Below, piece after piece: positions 54,936-64,000 of a stretch of DNA of 64,000 bases. The position numbers were made by a program, and so were the translations under genes. Below the pieces are notes generated by a model that saw nothing but the letters and a program-made list of their open reading frames with translations, was not told the DNA's origin and made no database searches. The stretch covers positions 1 to 64,000 of the forward strand of contig CANTFL010000591.1 of NCBI GenBank assembly GCA_947650285.1, written 5' to 3'. The first letter of the stretch is position 1; each line of letters opens with the position of its first letter. This stretch comes from Hyaloperonospora brassicae. Its lineage: Eukaryota > Oomycota > Peronosporomycetes > Peronosporales > Peronosporaceae.

Positions 54936-57604
54936 GGCGAGCGAAGTAGCAAAACTAATGATCGAGTACATTTTCCCCTTCTTGTCGCAATGCTGCGCTG
55001 TGTTTCTTGGGCGGTTCAAGTCGAAAAGTCGGTGACTGACTGTGATCGTGGACGCCGAGTGGCTCGGGCCCTCGCAGGCTTTGGCGACTCGGTGCCGCTG
55101 GATCTGTGCTCTGCTATCTCCTTTCGTCGTGCGATGTCTATCTACGTCTACGACGGTGATGCGCAAGTCGAGCGACGACGCGTACTTGTTACCTGTCAAC
55201 GCAACAAGTTAGTGCCCTCATCGATCACGGTCCGGGCCGTCGACTGCAACTAGCTGAGTCTTGATCCTTTCTTCCCTCTGGACAATGCAGTCGGCGCAAA
55301 TTTGATACTGAACGACACTTGTTGTGGTGGTCATGATGATGACTTTGTTCCTCGCGTGGGGGGTGCTACTCGGCGTTCACGCTTGTCAAGTCAGTGACGT
55401 ACACGACTTGCTCGACTTTGTTAAGCCATGACTTGCTTCCCAGACGCGTGAGAGTCAAGGAAACACGTTAGTCAAGTGAATATTGAGTCAGTGGGCCAAG
55501 CATGGCCTGGCCACCGTCGCAAAGGTGCATCCAGTGACTTCGTACGTACGTCGATGTTTGCTTATCTGTGCTGACGTATCGATGGCAGCTACGTACGCTT
55601 TTACCTCGCACAACAAAGCGCTTCGATTGCGGCGAAGCTTAGCACAAGACAGTCAGGACAAGAGCTTTACGACGGCCTGGACGACAACATACTGTGACGG
55701 CAACACATTCGTGTCGTTCAGCCTTATTTCACTGCCAAGTGTATATTCAGTTCAACGTCTTGCACGACAGAAGCTTGCTGCCTGGTAGGGCTGCACCTAC
55801 GTCTCACGATATTCTCGCAATCATCCAGTGCGTCACTAGTCGTCTCAGCGACATCACTGAAGACGAGTCGGTTCGAAATGTCTCCAATGCTTTAGCTCCG
55901 CAGACGGAGACGACGGGACCGACTGTTGCGGTGAGGTGAACTCGACCACGCGATTCGATTGTAGTCATGTTGTCACCACGAACGTTCATGCACCTGATGG
56001 CAGACGTGCGCGGAGCAAGAGCCAACTACAGCAGCTTCTTTTGCATGTGGGCGAGGACATGACTGTATCGTCACAGCTCTGTCCAGTAGTGCTTTTTCCT
56101 TACTGACATCTGGTAATCACGGCGTCGTTTGCCTCCTCCATCGCCACAAACTAGGCTTCGAGCAGACGGCCGCACATCGTTGTGAAGACTTGTGTTGCAC
56201 ATTACTGCTAGGAATGCTGTGCGATGGTAAGTATGTCAGCACGATGGAAACCCTACGATCGAGCGTCTCGGCAAGACGTGTCTTGGCTTCAATAGATGAA
56301 TCAAGCATGCAGTGGTCGAGCCGAGTGCACGCGTCTGCTGTAGTGTTGCTGCATGACGTGGCTGTCTACTATTCACGTTCCGAGTCTCGCGTACGCTTCG
56401 TGAACAAGTTCAACAGATCCTGCTTCGACCGCAGGTCACGGCAGTAAACTGGACGATTCAACTAGCAGCTGTCTGTACATTCAGCCTGATTGACCCTCCA
56501 CTTTGCTGCCGTTGCACGTTCGCGCTCCGAGCTTTGTTGGAAGCGAAACAAAACCTCTGGGTGAACGACGCTGCCTGTCTGCATCTCTGCACAAAGCATT
56601 ATGCGTGTCTTGCAGCACTTTACATTGTCGCCTTTGTACCCACGTGCCTCTCCATCCCCCCACTCCCATTTCATCAAACGATGTTAACAAATATATATCT
56701 ATACATATTTACTAAACGGTCATGCCATACACTTATAGGCAAAGGCGTGTGTACTTGTATTTCCTCCGATCAACAACGTATCTGTCCACATGAACTTCCA
56801 GCGGACTTGCCGCTCGCGTATCGTTGTATTGATCTGCGGACTGCCATTCATTCATGAGGTCTGGTAAGAGCAAATATCGGGTACCTTTGCCATCTCGTTG
56901 ATGCTCGTATGGGGTCAAAGCGACTCGTTTCTTGCAAGTAATTTATTCGATGACGCTCTTTCGTGCGGCACGCCATACAATCGATAGCCACACAGATGTA
57001 ACAAGCTCAGCACGAAGCATCGGAGTAGCGGGTGCATGAAAAACGACGAGCACATTCTCGCTACAATCGAAACTAACACAACGCAATCCACCCGAAACAT
57101 GCAGCAGCTTCAAATGCGCTCTATTCTCCGGCTTTTCAATCGAAAACGCTGGCTGCGGGCTCGCAACAGGTACGACAAGATCTCTTTTCGCGCAACGCAG
57201 CACCGAAGCGCTCGTCCTATCCGATAGCCAGCGGATGACTGGTCCAGAATCGTCGGACCCATCCCTTCCTTCAACTTGCAGCGCATGGGACCCATCGAGG
57301 ACTAGAAATCAGGACTTTTGTGCACGCGATCAACTTCTGTCTCCAACGCCCCAAACTTTGTCCACAACACCTGCTGTGCCCGTCCGACAAAAGTTCGCCG
57401 ACCGTTTGTTTATCCCTCGATCGTGACGGTCACAGGAGACGTGTGCCTGCTTCAATATGCAAAAAATAGGGATCCAGTAGACGAAGTCGTGGCACGGGGC
57501 GACCCCCTCTCACTCACTCTTGAAACCTCATACAGCCCCACTCTCTCGCTCGTATTCGCTCGTCTCCATTGCATTCCGATACGAAATCCCCACTCGACTC
57601 GATA
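54936..57604. other. Gene-poor stretch, possible decayed gene
   Basis: 2.7 kb without a recognised gene apart from a very short secreted-type ORF at 55333-55431. Between 55480 and 56450 several plus-strand pieces (for example 55694-55939 and 56190-56447) look protein-like but lie in different frames with stops, which suggests an old gene. The 3' end holds the promoter of GGC1. Confidence 0.4.
55333..55431 (+). CDS. Very short ORF with signal-peptide-like start
   Basis: 32 codons beginning Met-Met-Met-Thr-Leu-Phe-Leu-Ala-Trp-Gly-Val-Leu-Leu-Gly-Val-His-Ala, a good signal peptide, followed by only 15 residues. It could be the first exon of a secreted protein whose rest is decayed or unrecognised, or chance. 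No known family. Confidence 0.2.
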   Translation: MMMTLFLAWGVLLGVHACQVSDVHDLLDFVKP

Positions 57605-58783
57605 ATGGTCTCCTCGACCGCAAACAATAACAAGACAGCGAGCACGAGTGCCGTTGTGTCGGCGCGTCTGCTCGGGTCCACGTGCTCGGGGCTATGTGAA
57701 CTCCTGATCTTCCATCCCGTTGATACCATTGCCAAGCGCCTGATGACCAATAAGGAGTCGGTACGTCCGATCCGGTGTCGCATGATTACAAGTAGCTCCT
57801 CGCCCACGAGTAAACAAACGGATGAAAAGGGACCCATAATGATGACGCTAACACCATGTCCTCTACAACTCTCTCTTGTCGCTCTTGTCGCTCTTGTTGT
57901 AGATCTACGGCCTTTCAGGGTTTGCCAAGGTGGTCTTCCGGGACGCCTATGACCAACCTCTGCTCGCCCGCTACCGCTCGCTGTTTCCCGGTCTGGGCTT
58001 TGCTGCTGGCTACAAAGTCTCGCAGCGCATCTACAAGTTTGGCGGCCAGCCCGTGGTCAATGATTACATGACGACGAACCACGCAGCGTTCTTTCGCCAC
58101 ACGTTTGGCGACCGCAATGCCAAGACGATGATGCATGCGTCGGCGGGCAGCCTCATTGGCGTGGGCGAGATTGCGCTGTTGCCGCTCGATGTGCTCAAGA
58201 TTCGAGCGCAGACGAACCCCGCGGCTATTGCTGGCAAAGGAGTCGTGCATATCGTTCAGACTGAAGGCTTTGCTCTCTATCGGGGTGCGGCGTGGACAGC
58301 TGCGCGTAACGCGCCTGGATCGTTTGCGCTGTTTGGCGGCTCAGCGGTCGCGAAAGAGTACATTTTTCAGCTCGAAGACTATGGCAATGCCTCGTTTTTC
58401 CAGAACTTTGTGTCCTCGATCTCGGGGGCTTCGGCCAGCATTATTGGTACGTCTGTTGCTCTCGATCGTTGGAGGGCTCACTTTGTCCGACTGTGTGGAA
58501 GGATTGTGTCCCATGTTGACATTTGTGCACTGTCTTGTGACTGTTTGCTGAACATGCAGTGGCCCAGCCGCTCGATGTGATCAAAACGCGCATCCAGTCG
58601 CGTCCATTTGACTCGCCAGAGAGCGGTATGAGCATTATCCGTAACCTGCTCAAGACTGAGGGTCCGGGTGCTCTATTCAAAGGACTGGTTCCCAAGCTGT
58701 CCGTCGTCGGCCCCAAGCTCGTCTTCTCCTTCGCGGTGGCTCAGCACCTTATTGCGTACTTCGAGAAGGCCTTTAGCTCTTGA
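57605..58783 (+). CDS. GGC1: Mitochondrial GTP/GDP carrier (GGC1 family)
   Basis: Inferred CDS is join(57605..57760, 57903..58446, 58560..58783), 307 residues, the usual mitochondrial carrier length. Three repeats each carry the PxD signature: His-Pro-Val-Asp-Thr-Ile-Ala-Lys-Arg-Leu-Met, Leu-Pro-Leu-Asp-Val-Leu-Lys-Ile-Arg, and Gln-Pro-Leu-Asp-Val-Ile-Lys-Thr-Arg-Ile-Gln (the last formed across intron 2). Family-specific stretches match yeast Ggc1: Ser-Leu-Phe-Pro-Gly-Leu-Gly, Tyr-Lys-Phe-Gly-Gly-Gln-Pro-Val-Val, Arg-Asn-Ala-Pro-Gly-Ser-Phe-Ala-Leu-Phe-Gly-Gly, and Pro-Glu-Ser-Gly. It exchanges GTP for GDP across the inner membrane and in yeast affects mitochondrial iron. Both introns have GTACGT donors. 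An upstream in-frame extension lacks an ATG. Confidence 0.93.
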
Positions 58784-58997
58784 TGAACACGCACGCTGCA
58801 TACATGCTGCAAGCAGTGCACGTTGGTAGCCACTGTGCAATAGACAGAAAACGGGGGATGACTTGTCTACGCTGGAGCACATAGCGTTGGTAGACGACGG
58901 AACGGATGAAGAAGATGAAGTACACTCGTGTTTGCCTTTTGTTTGTCATTCACTGCTGTAGCACACAAGAAGAGAGAGCACATCAATTGCCTTGAGC

Positions 58998-60611
58998 TCA
59001 GCTGACCACAGCATTCAGCATCGTGCGGATCGTAACCAGAGTGACACTGCCAGCAGCAGCTACGATTGCGAAAAGTGTGAACGCTAGCTTCCACTTCCAC
59101 AGCCGCTGAGGTTTTTGAGCAAAGATGCGGTGTGGGAAGTGTAGCTGCAACACGGACAAGAGCGACTCGTTCTTGTCCATACATTGACCATCGGGTCGCT
59201 TCATGCTCATGAGTTCCAGCGAGAACAAAGCTCGCAGGCCGTAGTGATCGGACAGGTGCGTGATCGGTAACGGGTGCTGGCGCAAATGGTTGCCCATTGT
59301 GCTGTAGCCTTCGTGTGCGCCATCTTTTACGAGCTCGGCCACAGAGCAATGGTCTACCAATGTAGCATCTTTCACCAGAGTCAATTGAAAGCGCGGTAAC
59401 GCTATCTCTTCACCACTTTCGTGGCCTTTGTGTTTGTTGCCATCACGATCAATGCTGTCGTTGTCGTTGGTCGCAATGGTTTTCCCAATCGCAGCAGCTG
59501 CAGCACGAGCCTTTGGCACGAAGAACATGTAGTCGATGCATTTGCCGTCCTTGTCGAGCGACAGAGGGTCCGTTTCGTGCACGAGCAAAGAGTGGCCATC
59601 GCCATTCGTGATCGGGTGGACTTCGTCGCCCAGTTTCGTCGTGTCGCAGTGCTTCATGAGGTCAACGACCAACGAGTTTGACGACGAGCTGTCCATAACC
59701 TGTTCCCCCGTGTTCCCTGCAGCTTTCAGCCTCGCTTCACGTACAACCCGCTCGACATCGGCGACCAGTTGCTGGTACACACGACTCTCTCGACAGCGCG
59801 TGCTGTAGGCTGCACCAGTACGGGGATCGTGCACGAGATCATGTCGTGCATCGAGGTTAAAGTCGCCCGTAATGAGCACGGGCACGTCAGGGTCCTTGTC
59901 AATGTGCTTGGCCAGGAACTTGTGCATCTCTTGCAGCTGAGACAGTCGGATCGTGTACTCTCTCAGGCGGTCTCCTGCTTGCGTATGGGTCGTAAACACG
60001 TGCAGGGAATCCGAGGGCTCAGGTGATAGCTGGATGCGCGCATAGAGCACACCTTTCGCGCACATTCCGTCACTGCCCGCGCCCTGGGAGTACATCATCT
60101 GATCGCGATCGACGATCGGGTAGCGGCTGAGAATGAGCAGTCCGCCGTCAATGAGTCGCGAGCCCAATAGCTGTGGCCACACGGAGCCGCAGTGGTAGTG
60201 AAAGCCCAAGTCGAACGCCTTTTGCACAAACTGCGCCTGCCGCGTTCCTGCTTCAAACATCTCCTGCAGAAGCACAACGTCAAACTTTGCCATTTTCTCG
60301 AGCAGCAGTGCGACCCGCAGGTCTTTGTGGTCGCCCGTCTTGGCGAGCCATTGGCCGCTGTGAATGCCTTCGGGACGGCAAAAGATCTATTGGATTGTCA
60401 CGAGGTGACAGGCGGTCAGAGCACAGCATCACAAACGACAGCAGTTAGTTCGGTATGTAGGCACAGATGGGTTCGTGGGTTAGTTTCTCTCTCTCTCTCT
60501 CGAGAGAGAGAGAGAGAGAGAGTACATTGAGAAGCAGAGAGAGGGGAAGTCAGAGAGACAGAGACGTACGTTTAGACTGAGTATCGCGAGTCGTTCCTGC
60601 ACTTTGGCCAT
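58998..60611 (-). CDS. Membrane-anchored EEP-family phosphodiesterase (neutral sphingomyelinase-like)
   Basis: Inferred CDS is complement(join(58998..60386, 60570..60611)), 476 residues. A 14-codon first exon (Leu-Ala-Ile-Leu-Ser-Leu-Asn) joins across a GTACGT intron to Ile-Phe-Cys-Arg-Pro-Glu-Gly-Ile, restoring the usual N-terminal strand with Asn. Catalytic marks of the exonuclease-endonuclease-phosphatase fold are Asp-Val-Val-Leu-Leu-Gln-Glu-Met-Phe (metal-binding Glu), Leu-Ile-Thr-Gly-Asp-Phe-Asn-Leu-Asp, and Leu-Ser-Asp-His-Tyr-Gly-Leu (general base His). A single hydrophobic segment near the C-terminus (Leu-Ala-Phe-Thr-Leu-Phe-Ala-Ile-Val-Ala-Ala) would anchor it in a membrane. Neutral sphingomyelinases or inositol-phosphosphingolipid phospholipases are the closest group; substrate is inferred. 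It converges with GGC1, 214 bp apart. Confidence 0.85.
60485..60521. repeat. Self-complementary CT/GA microsatellite in an intron
   Basis: A CT run is followed directly by a GA run with CTCGAG at the centre, so the two halves pair perfectly. It lies inside the single intron (60387-60569) of the sphingomyelinase-like gene. Confidence 0.9.
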
Positions 60612-61644
60612 AATACGTTTTTGCTGCTGTTTTGGACCTTTTGGCTTTCGTGTGAATTGTTTGCGGACAAAGGGACTATGAGAGTTTGTATCAGTAGGCG
60701 AGCGACCTTTTCGTCTGCTGCGTTTTTAAATCACATGGAACCGCCACTCTGAGTTTCTCGCTACTACAGTATATGCTGAAGAGAAGATGCGACGTACAAG
60801 TAGTCTCTTTGATCGTCTCGAGAGACGATCGATGAGTGTCAAGGGCGGCTTTCATCCACTCCTTCATATGCAGAGAGGCAGCCCATGCACTTGCGTTCAC
60901 CCGACCAAAGTCATGCACGAGCCTGTAACATACAGGAAGGAGACTTTAGAGACGTCCTTTCTCAGTAAGTATGCGGTCTCATGTTGCTCGATCGCATTGC
61001 AAAGCGTCTGACGTAGTCGGGCAATTTAGTGCCTCGCCACGCGGGAGCGCTCGACTCATTTGCATTGTCCTTCTTTCGTACAATGGTACCAGTAACTCGA
61101 GCAGGTCGATCGATGGATGATCAATGATCAGCTACTTCCCCTCACCCCGTCGAAAGTCGACATCCCGAGTCCGTCTTTCGTACAGTGCACGACACTTTAC
61201 CCTCTACCGACTCCAACGAGCGCACGGGCGTACAGTGTACTACTACAAGAGCAAAGAATCGCCTCGTCAAGCGCTGGTCTCAATCCTACGTGGCGACTGT
61301 CAGTTGTCGTCACCTCATGATCCGCTCCAGCGTTTCGAGCCGTCTTTTTCGCCCCACCCGTCGACTTCAACGTTTTCGACAATACGCCATTGGCCAAGTT
61401 GCCTTTCAAATAAGAAGACGCCGACAACGATCGGAAGCTCCAGCGCTTCCATCGACACATACAAAAGACGCCACTCGGCACGCAAACGCTCGGAAGTAGT
61501 CCGTCACTATGGAATTCACCCACTGGACCGATACGTACGTGCGTCGCTTTCCTTTACCTGTCGACGCTCAAACGACAACGTGGCATTACCACTATAACTG
61601 CTACTGATAGGATTACTACTACTGATAGTATCACTACTATCCAA
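60612..61644. other. Divergent intergenic region
   Basis: 1 kb between the sphingomyelinase-like gene and the WW-domain gene. Short frames at 61124-61597 on the plus strand overlap each other and show no family. CTACTACTGATAG-type repeats lie at 61598-61640, just upstream of the WW gene. Confidence 0.4.
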
Positions 61645-62848
61645 ATGTTGGGAATGTCCGCGTCACATGTCGGCCTTCGGCCTCGGCACGTGCTGCTTCA
61701 CGAGCCTCATGTGTCCTTTCTGATTCACAGTTACGTGTATATGTCATTGTGTGGCTGCAGTGGCCGCAGCAGTGCGTCCGCCAGGAACGACGCGTCGTTC
61801 TTTGGGTGGCAGTTGTTCCACGATCGCCAGCGCAATTTGGTGTACTACTTGCACACGTACACGGGCGAAGTGCGCTGGCCACGACCAGAGACTGTGGGCT
61901 TTGTCATGCACGGGCTCAAACCTCTGCCTGCAACGGCTTTAGAAGACAATGACGACGCGCGAGCACAAACTATGGAGTGCAGTAGTAGCAGCTTTGTGAA
62001 TCCAGATATCTGGAGTCCGTACTACCCGCACGTCGTCATGCTGCCTTCTGGGCTGGTTCAAGTGCACCCGAGTCCAGACTCTGCTGCTTCGGAAATGTGG
62101 TGCGGGTACAATCGCTTTCCACTGGCAGCAGCTACTGCCAAAGCCAGTCGTGCTTTTCCAGCCCTTGATGAAGAGAAGGGATTTCGTGAGCCAGTGAGGA
62201 TGACGTGCGAGCCGAGATTGCTGCCACCTACGTGGGAAGAAGCAAGCACTGGCCTGCCATTCTTGCCTCCGTATCCAGTGGCAATTCTCGAGCGTGAAGG
62301 TAAAGAGGATCGACCTCACGTTGCAACAGGAAGTTGCCAGCTCGAGAAATGTCATACGCCCGAGCTCGACATTTCTCGCGGTCCACCTCTGCTTTATAAA
62401 AGTGAGGAAGACCGACGAGGGACACACTGTACGGAGCGATCAACGAATACCAAACCCAAGACAAGCATCCCCATGCCAAAACAGCTAGGTAAGCGCGAAT
62501 GTCTGATCTTTTTGAGCTGCTGATAGGCACTTCATCGTTCTCATGTCCGCTGTAGCTTTTCCGAAAGAAGGCCCGGCACCAAGCATCGAGAAGAAGGAGC
62601 ACAATCGAAAAGGCTATCTGCTTCGTCAGGCGAGAAAAATGGTCCGTGGTAGCGGCGTCAATGGTGGTGCAGCAGGTTCAGCTACATCGAGCAAACCGTG
62701 TAAGGACCAAGATTCGGTACCAGCTTCAAGGACGAAACCGAACCTTGCTGCCCGCGGACTAGAAGAAGAAGAAGAAGAAGAAGAAGAAGTCCAAGACGAC
62801 GGCGGTACCATCAAAGGAGTGAACGTACAACGATCGCTGCACCACTGA
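61645..62848 (+). CDS. WW-domain protein, 378 residues
   Basis: Inferred CDS is join(61645..62488, 62556..62848). A WW domain runs from Trp55 (Gly-Trp-Gln-Leu-Phe-His-Asp) through Val-Tyr-Tyr-Leu-His to Trp78 and Pro81 (Val-Arg-Trp-Pro-Arg-Pro), so it should bind proline-rich ligands. The middle part is rich in Pro and Ser. After the intron (GTAAGC...TAG) there is a basic helix (Lys-Gly-Tyr-Leu-Leu-Arg-Gln-Ala-Arg-Lys), then a run of about ten Glu encoded by GAA triplets near residue 350. No other domain is recognised, so its role is unknown; nuclear RNA-processing or signalling partners are typical of WW proteins. A second in-frame ATG at 61741 would give 346 residues and still keep the WW domain. 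Confidence 0.65.
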
Positions 62849-63670
62849 GTTCCTGGCTACGTGAGAAGAACTTATTTACTCTACAAGATGCCTGAAATCC
62901 ACAGTCACAGCCACAGTCGCGGACTGTATCGTCCGATCTGATAATGCATGCAATGAGAAACTTGCAGATGCATTTCGCAAAAGTACTCCCCACAACGACT
63001 ACTAAGCGCTTTTGACGTTGTGTCGTGTCGTCGGTAGGGCCATTGGTTGATATCGGGATACATGGTCACGTGTGAAATTGGTTTCCGGTTTCTCGATAGG
63101 CAGTACAAACCAAAGCGTGCTCGATAACGAGCAACAAATGACAGCGATCATATGCCGTTCAGAGTAGTCGGCGCGTATATACGCGAAAGCCAGATCTTAC
63201 ATATGAGGCAAAAAGTTTCCGCGGCCATTGTATACGATGGCTACTGGTGGTAGGCGTTGCACGAACTTGTGCTAATAGCAATCAGTATGAACAGGACCAT
63301 CCTTGCCTGGTTGTTGTGATGTACCCTGGTGCTGGGTGCCTTGTAAAAGGTCTTACGTCTATTTTATTGTAGAAAAACACCAAGCTTATAAGCAGAGCTT
63401 TCCACTCGGGTACACTCGTCCTAGCACTTGCTAGCAAGCAAAGCCTGTATCTAGACATTTTCTTTTACCATAGTGGAGTGACATCGGTCCTCCGATACCA
63501 CCGCAGTCGCATATCGAGCTGAAAATGTAATCTACGCGAGCAGGTGTGTAAGATTGCCTCAATTAGGATACAGCTTATCGTAGTTACGAGATACAAGTCA
63601 TCAGCAGAGCTTTTCGGTGATCTCCCTCACGAGCAACATACATAAAGGCAGGTGAATCGACACGGTAGTT

Positions 63671-63697
63671 AGCACGAAGCAATTTCCGCTTCGTGCT
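63671..63697. repeat. Perfect 10-bp inverted repeat
   Basis: AGCACGAAGC, 7-nt loop, GCTTCGTGCT. The two arms are exact complements. Confidence 0.85.
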
Positions 63698-63714
63698 TCG
63701 ACATCATATCTTTT

Positions 63715-63777
63715 TTGCCTCCTTTCAATTCACAAGGAAAGTTCAATTCTTTTGTTGTGAATTTGAAATGGAGGCAA
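63715..63777. repeat. Imperfect 21-23 bp inverted repeat
   Basis: Left arm 63715-63735 (TTGCCTCCTTTCAATTCACA) pairs with 63755-63777, differing by two single-base gaps, with a loop of about 19 nt. Flanking T runs extend the similarity. It could be a foldback element or the terminal hairpin of a transposon. Confidence 0.75.
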
Positions 63778-64000
63778 TTTTTTGCACACAAGAAGCCTCC
63801 CATTTGCATTCTAGCGCAATGACATGACTCCTGTAGCAAAAACTTTCCAAAACCTTTAATCTTGTTCGGTCCTTAGTGATCGATGCTGTGACACTACGCG
63901 AGCAATCTATTCGTAACGCTACACAACTCTTACCTCTGTCAGCGTAAATTGGCGGCAAATCGAGTTCCCATGTCGCATGACATTGTAGAGCTGACAACGC

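Larger units (their letters stand above)
62849..64000. other. Gene-poor right edge with hairpin repeats
   Basis: Only short frames. Two inverted repeats at 63671-63697 and 63715-63777 mark the right part, and a minus-strand frame at 63743-63997 overlaps the second. This may be the end of a transposable element that continues beyond the window. Confidence 0.4.

Overview
The window looks like nuclear DNA of an oomycete, most likely a Phytophthora or downy-mildew relative. This rests on short introns with GTACG or GTGCG donors and CAG or TAG acceptors, very tight gene spacing, small secreted effector-like proteins, a Ty3/gypsy chromovirus, an APE-type LINE carrying RNase H, and gene families with clear eukaryotic best matches (VPS35, NDUFS6, STE24, GGC1, Orai-like channels). 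The species was not determined.

The window divides into two compartments. From 1 to about 27,500 it is a repeat-rich, AT-richer and mostly decayed zone. It holds one intact-looking gene, a six-cysteine secreted protein at 2491-2691, then a truncated copy of an ACL4-like TPR chaperone gene (3482-4312). A roughly 8.5 kb minus-strand LINE follows (about 4313-18310), split by a nested 5.3 kb Ty3/gypsy element (5767-11074) with both LTRs, a 5-bp target duplication, PBS and PPT. Beyond the LINE lie a decayed MULE-like transposase (about 18950-20760) and several kilobases with no recognisable gene.

From about 27,500 to 51,500 the window is a dense gene island: a coiled-coil protein, VPS35 (retromer), NDUFS6 (complex I), a class IV aminotransferase, the CAAX protease STE24, a nuclear WGR-PARP, two Orai-like channel paralogues in opposite orientation flanking a bifunctional aspartokinase-homoserine dehydrogenase, an 866-residue DUF1765-like protein, and a Rieske-domain protein. 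Genes are often convergent or divergent with under 500 bp between them.

From 51,500 to 64,000 the two types mix: a LINE tail fragment, a candidate WY-fold secreted effector (54354-54935), the mitochondrial GTP/GDP carrier GGC1, a membrane-anchored sphingomyelinase-like phosphodiesterase, a WW-domain protein, and gene-poor stretches with hairpin repeats.

The most notable points are the Orai pair, one with an intact pore glutamate and the other with Asp, Phe and Arg at normally constrained pore positions; the aspartokinase whose fused homoserine dehydrogenase half has lost its nucleotide-binding and catalytic motifs; the PARP with an Ala in place of the nicotinamide-binding Ser; and the LINE whose reading frame is restored exactly when the nested retrotransposon is removed. 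Exon boundaries were inferred by eye from splice signals, frame and family alignment, and have no transcript support.
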